Source: Butyricimonas muris | GTDB taxonomy: Bacteria; Bacteroidota; Bacteroidia; Bacteroidales; Marinifilaceae | DNA: 64,000 nucleotides | Direction of reading: 5' to 3' | Assembly: GCF_046365375.1 (NCBI RefSeq) | Contig: NZ_JBKEIT010000006.1 | Coordinates: forward strand, 62,001 to 126,000 | Shown here: in pieces, positions 60,109-64,000 of the stretch | Layout of the letters: every line of letters begins with the position of its first letter | How positions within the stretch are numbered: position 1 is the first letter of the stretch | The notes under the pieces: model-generated | The model's database searches: none | Seen by the model: the letters and a program-made list of their open reading frames with translations, nothing else | Told to the model about the DNA's origin: nothing | Position numbers and translations under genes: made by a program

Positions 60109-62145
60109 ATGAGAAAAACAATTTATTTACCTTTTATTGCATTGGCATTAATGGCTACAAGTTGCAATACTAAAAAAGCAGCCGCTCCCCAAGGGGGTAT
60201 TCGGGTGGAGAACCTCGATAAGACGGCGAATCCGCGTGCTGATTTCTATCAATACGCTTGTGGAGGTTGGATGGCAGCGAACCCGTTGACCGACGAGTAT
60301 TCCCGTTTCGGTTCTTTTGACCAGTTGGCGGAAAACAATCGCACGCAAATCAAAAGTTTGATCGAGGACTTGGCTCACAAACAGTCCGAACAGGGGAGTG
60401 TTGCCCGGAAAGTGGGTGATTTGTATAATATCGCCATGGATAGCGCGAAGTTAAACGCCGAGGGGATTGCCCCGATCAAGGCGGAACTGGAAAAGATTGC
60501 CGCTATTTCCAACCGGGAAGGGCTTCCCCAATTGATCGCGAATATGCATCGTGACGGTTTCGGACCTTTCTTCGGGTTGTACGTGGGGGCTGACGAAATG
60601 AACAGTTCCATGAATATAGCCCAACTTTATCAGGGAGGCTTGAGCTTGGGACAACGTGATTATTACATGGAGAATGACGAGCACACGAAAGAAATTCGCG
60701 CGAAATTCGAAGAGCACGTGGCTAAGATGTTCCAGTTAGCGGGATTCACGGCAGGGGAGGCTCAAAAGGCTGCCGCTAACGTGATGAAAGTGGAAACCCG
60801 TTTGGCTGAAAGCTCAAAATCGATGGTTGAATTGCGTGATCCGCAGGGAAACTATAATAAAATCACGGTGGCTCAATTGCAGAAAGAAGTTCCGGGGATG
60901 GATTGGAATACTTATTTCACCACGATCGGGTTGAAAGACTTGAAAGAGGTAAATGCCGGGCAGATCGCTCAATTGAAGGCGGTTGCCGATTTACTGAACA
61001 AGGAAAATCTGGATGTGTTGAAATCATACTTGGAATGGAACGTGATTAATTCCGCTGCCGGTTACTTGAGTGATAACTTGGTTGCCCAGAATTTCGAGTT
61101 CTACGGAAAAGTACTGTCCGGGAGAAAAGAGATGCAACCCCGTTGGAAACGTGCTGTGAGCACGGTCAACGGCGTGTTGGGAGAGGCGGTAGGTCAGATG
61201 TACACGGAGAAATATTTCCCCGCCGCGGCAAAGGAACGTATGGTGAAATTGGTTGCTAACTTGCAGAAAGCGTTGGGTGAACGTATCCAAGGTTTGGCAT
61301 GGATGAGTGACGAAACAAAAGCGAAAGCGCAAGAGAAGCTGGCTGCATTCCACGTGAAGATCGGTTATCCCGACAAATGGAGAGATTATTCCAGCTTGGA
61401 AATCAAGAATGATTCTTACTGGAATAACATCGTTCGTTCCAATCATTTCGATTATGACTACATGATCTCTAAAGCCGGCAAACCGGTGGATAAAGACGAG
61501 TGGTTGATGACTCCCCAGACCGTGAACGCGTATTACAACCCGACCACGAACGAGATTTGTTTCCCTGCCGGGATTCTTCAATACCCGTTCTTCGACATGA
61601 ACGCCGATGACGCTTGCAACTACGGGGCTATCGGTGTGGTGATCGGACACGAGATGACTCACGGGTTTGACGATCAAGGTCGCCAGTACGACAAGGACGG
61701 TAACTTGAAAGACTGGTGGACGGCTACTGACGCCGAGAACTTTGAAAAACGGGCTCAAGTATTGGTGGATTACTTCAACAATATCAAAGTATTACCCGAT
61801 TTGAACGCGAACGGAGAATTGACTTTGGGTGAGAATATTGCCGACCACGGGGGATTGCAAGTGGCTTACACGGCATTGCAAAAAGCGATGGCTGAAACCC
61901 CGCTCGGTAACGATGCAAACGGCTTTACCCCGGCACAGCGTTTCTTCCTGTCATACGCTAACGTGTGGGCAGGTAATGTTCGTGACGAGCAAATCCGTCT
62001 GCAAACGAAATCCGATCCCCACTCTTTGGGACGCTGGCGTGTAAATGGTGCTCTTCCGCATATCGGTGCTTGGTACGAGGCATTCGGGGTGAAAGAGGGC
62101 GATCCGTTGTATTTGCCCGTGGAGCAGAGAGCTTCTATCTGGTAA
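60109..62145 (+). CDS. pepO: M13-family zinc metallopeptidase (PepO/neprilysin-like) lipoprotein
   Basis: A 678-residue M13 peptidase with a lipoprotein signal (LMATSC, Cys19). N-terminal family parts are PRADFYQYACGGWMAANPL. The zinc site is VIGHEMTHGFDDQGRQYD with His514, Glu515 and His518, and the third ligand is Glu575 in ENIADHGG. NAYYNPTTNEICFPAGILQ and the C-terminal RVNGALPHIGAWYEAFGV are also typical. It cleaves oligopeptides outside the cytoplasm and fits an organism that ferments peptides and lysine. Single-gene transcript with its own promoter candidate and a terminator. Confidence 0.95.
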   Translation: MRKTIYLPFIALALMATSCNTKKAAAPQGGIRVENLDKTANPRADFYQYACGGWMAANPLTDEYSRFGSFDQLAENNRTQIKSLIEDLAHKQSEQGSVARKVGDLYNIAMDSAKLNAEGIAPIKAELEKIAAISNREGLPQLIANMHRDGFGPFFGLYVGADEMNSSMNIAQLYQGGLSLGQRDYYMENDEHTKEIRAKFEEHVAKMFQLAGFTAGEAQKAAANVMKVETRLAESSKSMVELRDPQGNYNKITVAQLQKEVPGMDWNTYFTTIGLKDLKEVNAGQIAQLKAVADLLNKENLDVLKSYLEWNVINSAAGYLSDNLVAQNFEFYGKVLSGRKEMQPRWKRAVSTVNGVLGEAVGQMYTEKYFPAAAKERMVKLVANLQKALGERIQGLAWMSDETKAKAQEKLAAFHVKIGYPDKWRDYSSLEIKNDSYWNNIVRSNHFDYDYMISKAGKPVDKDEWLMTPQTVNAYYNPTTNEICFPAGILQYPFFDMNADDACNYGAIGVVIGHEMTHGFDDQGRQYDKDGNLKDWWTATDAENFEKRAQVLVDYFNNIKVLPDLNANGELTLGENIADHGGLQVAYTALQKAMAETPLGNDANGFTPAQRFFLSYANVWAGNVRDEQIRLQTKSDPHSLGRWRVNGALPHIGAWYEAFGVKEGDPLYLPVEQRASIW

Positions 62146-62166
62146 TTTGTAAATAGAATTTATTAT

Positions 62167-62190
62167 GAGGGTGTGTTGAAGCACACCCTC
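62167..62190 (+). terminator. Stem-loop directly after the M13 peptidase gene
   Basis: GAGGGTGTG and CACACCCTC form a perfect 9-bp stem with loop TTGAAG, 21 bases after the stop. It lacks a U-run and is paired with a very similar hairpin 140 bases on. Confidence 0.6.
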
Positions 62191-62191
62191 T

Positions 62192-62322
62192 AGTTCATAA
62201 AGTCTAAAAGTCCATAAGGTCGTAAGGTCAAATGTGTAGGTGATTTGTATATCATTATATTGAATATCATCGTGTTTTTGACTTTGTGGACTTTAAGAGC
62301 CGGAGGCTCGACTTTATGAACT
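62192..62322. repeat. 13-bp inverted repeat flanked by two similar hairpins
   Basis: AGTTCATAAAGTC (62192-62204) is repeated exactly inverted at 62310-62322, with further AAGTC/GACTT units inside. The pair is enclosed by the hairpins at 62167-62190 and 62333-62354, which are mirror images in part (CACACCCTCTAG versus CTAGAGGTGTG). The whole has the form of a small palindromic element inserted in a terminator. Confidence 0.65.
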
Positions 62323-62332
62323 TTATAGACTA

Positions 62333-62366
62333 GAGGTGTGTTCTGACACACCTCCTTTTTATTTTT
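62333..62366 (+). terminator. Rho-independent terminator
   Basis: GAGGTGTGT (62333-62341) pairs with ACACACCTC (62346-62354) around loop TCTG, then CTTTTTATTTTT. It is the stronger of the two terminator-like hairpins after the M13 peptidase gene. Confidence 0.85.
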
Positions 62367-62670
62367 AGTAGCGATAGCAGCTATTTTCTCGTGTAGCTAT
62401 TTGGCTCGTGTTTGAGAAAAATTTCTATCGATTTTAGTTCTCCTATTGTTATTAATCATGATTTTATCAAGTAGTTTTCAAGTATTAAATTTTAAATAAT
62501 TATTATTTAATTTCTATTTTTCAACTATTATAATAGGCTTTGAATAGGAGATGAATGGGAATTGAATAGGAAATGATACTAATTAACTACAAATATGATA
62601 AAACAAAAATAATTATTATTTAACTTTAGTTTTACTTTCCCGTTCTATCCTTCCTGTCATTTTTGGCATA
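62367..62670. repeat. AT-rich stretch with a 17-bp direct repeat
   Basis: AAATAATTATTATTTAA occurs at 62494-62510 and 62607-62623, 113 bases apart. Between them lie short GAATAGGA/GAATGGGA-type repeats (about 62530-62572). No gene or promoter was recognised here. Confidence 0.6.
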
Positions 62671-62673
62671 GGG

Positions 62674-62709
62674 CTTGTTTTTAACAAACAAATAATATAT
62701 ATTTGTTTG
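62674..62709 (+). promoter_or_regulatory. Promoter with overlapping inverted repeat for the DUF169 operon
   Basis: TATATTTG (62698-62705) fits TAnnTTTG, and CTTG (62674-62677) stands 20 bases upstream as a one-mismatch -33. The inverted repeat CAAACAAAT (62685-62693) / ATTTGTTTG (62701-62709) overlaps the -7 box, a position suited to repressor binding. Confidence 0.5.
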
Positions 62710-62728
62710 ATACTAAAAATAATGGGTC

Positions 62729-63469
62729 ATGGACATAGTTAAACGAGATCGTTTTACCGCACACTGGAAAAAATATTTCAATGACGCGGAACTTCCTGTC
62801 GCCTTTTATTATTCGAAAGAGAATAATAACGCGACTATCGTAAAAAAAGCCGTGGGACATACTTGTATTATTGCTCAACTCGGACGGGTAAGAAAAGGTG
62901 AGTCACTTTGTTTCCTGCCGGATTCAGTCGGTTGCGGAGGGGGAAAATATTACTTGGGATTTAGTGACGGGATGCGTGAAGGGTTCGAGTATTTTTTGTC
63001 ACACGGGGAGAATGAGCCTCATTGTGAACGCTATAAACGTACACCGGAACAAGTGAACGCGTTATTGAAAACTATACCGGTGTTGCCGAGGAAAGGTGAC
63101 TGTCTGGTATTCAAGCGTTGGGATCATCTGACGGAGCAGGATGAACCGGAAGCGGTATTTTTCATCGCGACACCTGATGTACTGTCCGGTCTTTTTACTC
63201 TTGCCAACTTTGACAGTGTCAAGCAAGAACCGGTGATCTCTCCTTTTGGAGCGGGATGTACCTCTATTATTTATTATCCTTACCGGGAACAACTGGAGGG
63301 GACGCAAAGAGCCGTGATCGGGATGTTTGACCCGTCGGCGAGAAAATGCATCACGAATAATTTAATATCGTTTGGCGTGCCTATCACGAAATTCATGGAA
63401 ATGATCGACCAGATGGAGGAGAGTTTTCTGGTAACCGACACGTGGAAGGTGATACAAAAACGGATTTGA
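62729..63469 (+). CDS. DUF169 family protein
   Basis: A 246-residue cytoplasmic protein that fits the DUF169 family (archaeal/bacterial, function unknown): ELPVAFYYSKE near the start, VGHTCIIAQLGRVRKGESLCF, GGGKYYLGFSDGMREGFEYF, VFFIATPDVLSGLFTLANFD, and FGAGCTSIIYYPYREQ. Conserved Cys and Gly residues (CGGGKYY, GAGCTS) suggest a bound metal or redox group, but no function is established. Its stop codon TGA overlaps the ATG of the next gene, and the same happens again at the third gene, so the three products are probably made together. Confidence 0.8.
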   Translation: MDIVKRDRFTAHWKKYFNDAELPVAFYYSKENNNATIVKKAVGHTCIIAQLGRVRKGESLCFLPDSVGCGGGKYYLGFSDGMREGFEYFLSHGENEPHCERYKRTPEQVNALLKTIPVLPRKGDCLVFKRWDHLTEQDEPEAVFFIATPDVLSGLFTLANFDSVKQEPVISPFGAGCTSIIYYPYREQLEGTQRAVIGMFDPSARKCITNNLISFGVPITKFMEMIDQMEESFLVTDTWKVIQKRI

Positions 63470-63798
63470 TGGGGGCGGGGTGTACTTTGAGGGCGTGTAT
63501 CTCTTTTTATAGAATGTACATGGCTCCCGCGTTTGCGGTATCTTGCTCTTGCGGGGGAATCATGTACGCGTATAGCATGAAAGCACCTGCCGTCATCGGG
63601 GTAATTATAGTCGCCACGTTTTGGTTCAAGGTGGCGACTATGGCGTTTTTCTATTTTGCCATGAAACGGAAAGCGTGGAAAATCTTCTATTATTACAAGA
63701 ACGTGGGGGTGTCTGTCCGGTGGTTGTGGGGAACGACTTTGCCGTTTGACTTCCTGACATACGTGGCGGCTTTGTTTGTCGGTTATTACATAAGGTGA
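63469..63798 (+). CDS. Small membrane protein
   Basis: A protein of about 109 residues with two or three hydrophobic helices (VIGVIIVATFWFKVATMAFFYF; FDFLTYVAALFVGYY) and a basic loop (KRKAWKIFYYYKNVGVSVRW). I start it at the ATG overlapping the DUF169 stop; starts at the two Mets of MYMAPAFAV are alternatives. I do not recognise the family. Its stop overlaps the start of an ABC ATPase gene, so it may be the membrane partner of that ATPase. Confidence 0.6.
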   Translation: MGAGCTLRACISFYRMYMAPAFAVSCSCGGIMYAYSMKAPAVIGVIIVATFWFKVATMAFFYFAMKRKAWKIFYYYKNVGVSVRWLWGTTLPFDFLTYVAALFVGYYIR

Positions 63799-64000
63799 TG
63801 CATAGACTTGATATAAGTAATCTCCGTTTGGAGTATGGTTTTAAACGTGTACTGTGGGACGTGTTTTTGCGTTGCGAAACGGGAAAAGTACTCGGTTTGT
63901 TAGGACGGAACGGTTGCGGCAAGACCTGTTTGATGAAAGCCGTGTACGGGGAATTGAAATTGCGGGATCAATACGTGGGGATTGACGGAAAGGTTTTGTT
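63798..64000 (+). CDS. ABC transporter ATP-binding protein (N-terminal part, cut by window edge)
   Basis: The first 67 codons of an ABC ATPase: MHRLDISNLRLEYGFKRVLW, then the Walker A motif LGRNGCGKTCLMKAVYG. The ATG overlaps the TGA of the small membrane protein gene. The rest lies outside the window, so the permease partner and class cannot be settled. Confidence 0.85.
   Translation, partial: MHRLDISNLRLEYGFKRVLWDVFLRCETGKVLGLLGRNGCGKTCLMKAVYGELKLRDQYVGIDGKVL

Noticed and set aside
1..64000. CRISPR arrays, insertion sequences, prophage or defence systems
   Set aside because: No regular repeat-spacer array, transposase, integrase or phage gene was found. The repeats are short and intergenic.

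Overview
The window reads as a chromosomal segment of a strictly anaerobic, amino-acid-fermenting member of the Bacteroidales. SusC/SusD pairs, ECF sigma/FecR systems, GldA-like ABC genes and Bacteroidetes-type promoters (TTTG, 19-21 bases, TAnnTTTG) fix the phylum. A complete lysine-to-butyrate operon together with many peptide-related genes suggests the Odoribacteraceae (Butyricimonas/Odoribacter); the genus is an inference.

Region 1 (1-15164, all minus strand, promoter at about 15133-15164) is one ~15 kb operon: atoD, kal, kce, two kdd copies, kamA, kamB, kamC, kamD, kamE, atoA, a thiolase, bcd, etfB, etfA (cut by the window edge). It covers the whole route: lysine, beta-lysine, 3,5-diaminohexanoate, 3-keto-5-aminohexanoate, acetoacetate plus 3-aminobutyryl-CoA, crotonyl-CoA, butyryl-CoA, butyrate, with acetoacetate recovered as acetyl-CoA. 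Many gaps between its genes are filled with AT-rich inverted repeats.

Region 2 (15.5-19.0 kb) holds single genes: an FMN/Fe-S flavoprotein, a stand-alone HhH-GPD mismatch glycosylase, kbl and a TlpA-like thioredoxin.

Region 3 (19.1-31.1 kb, plus) is an ECF sigma/FecR/SusC/SusD locus with two lipoproteins, followed by an ABC ATPase and a GldF-GldG-like fused permease. Region 5 (39.1-57.2 kb, plus) is a second, larger version of the same plan, with DUF4843 and PKD-like lipoproteins and two large metalloprotease paralogues, one of which has lost all three zinc histidines.

Region 4 (31.2-38.9 kb) has a minus-strand sulfur cluster: DsrC with both redox cysteines, a five-helix cytochrome-b-like membrane protein, a DsrK/HdrD-like Fe-S protein and a cysteine desulfurase-like enzyme, with no DsrAB. 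It is divergent from a hybrid sensor kinase. Then come a gene relic, repeats and tRNA-Asn.

Region 6 (57.5-64 kb) carries a GH29 fucosidase, YggL, an M13 peptidase and a translationally coupled DUF169/membrane protein/ABC ATPase set that runs off the window.

Taken together: SusCD systems and extracytoplasmic peptidases probably feed peptides to the cell, and lysine is fermented to butyrate. The best candidates for undescribed biology are the DsrC-MK-desulfurase cluster, the inactive metalloprotease paralogue and the paired kdd genes.
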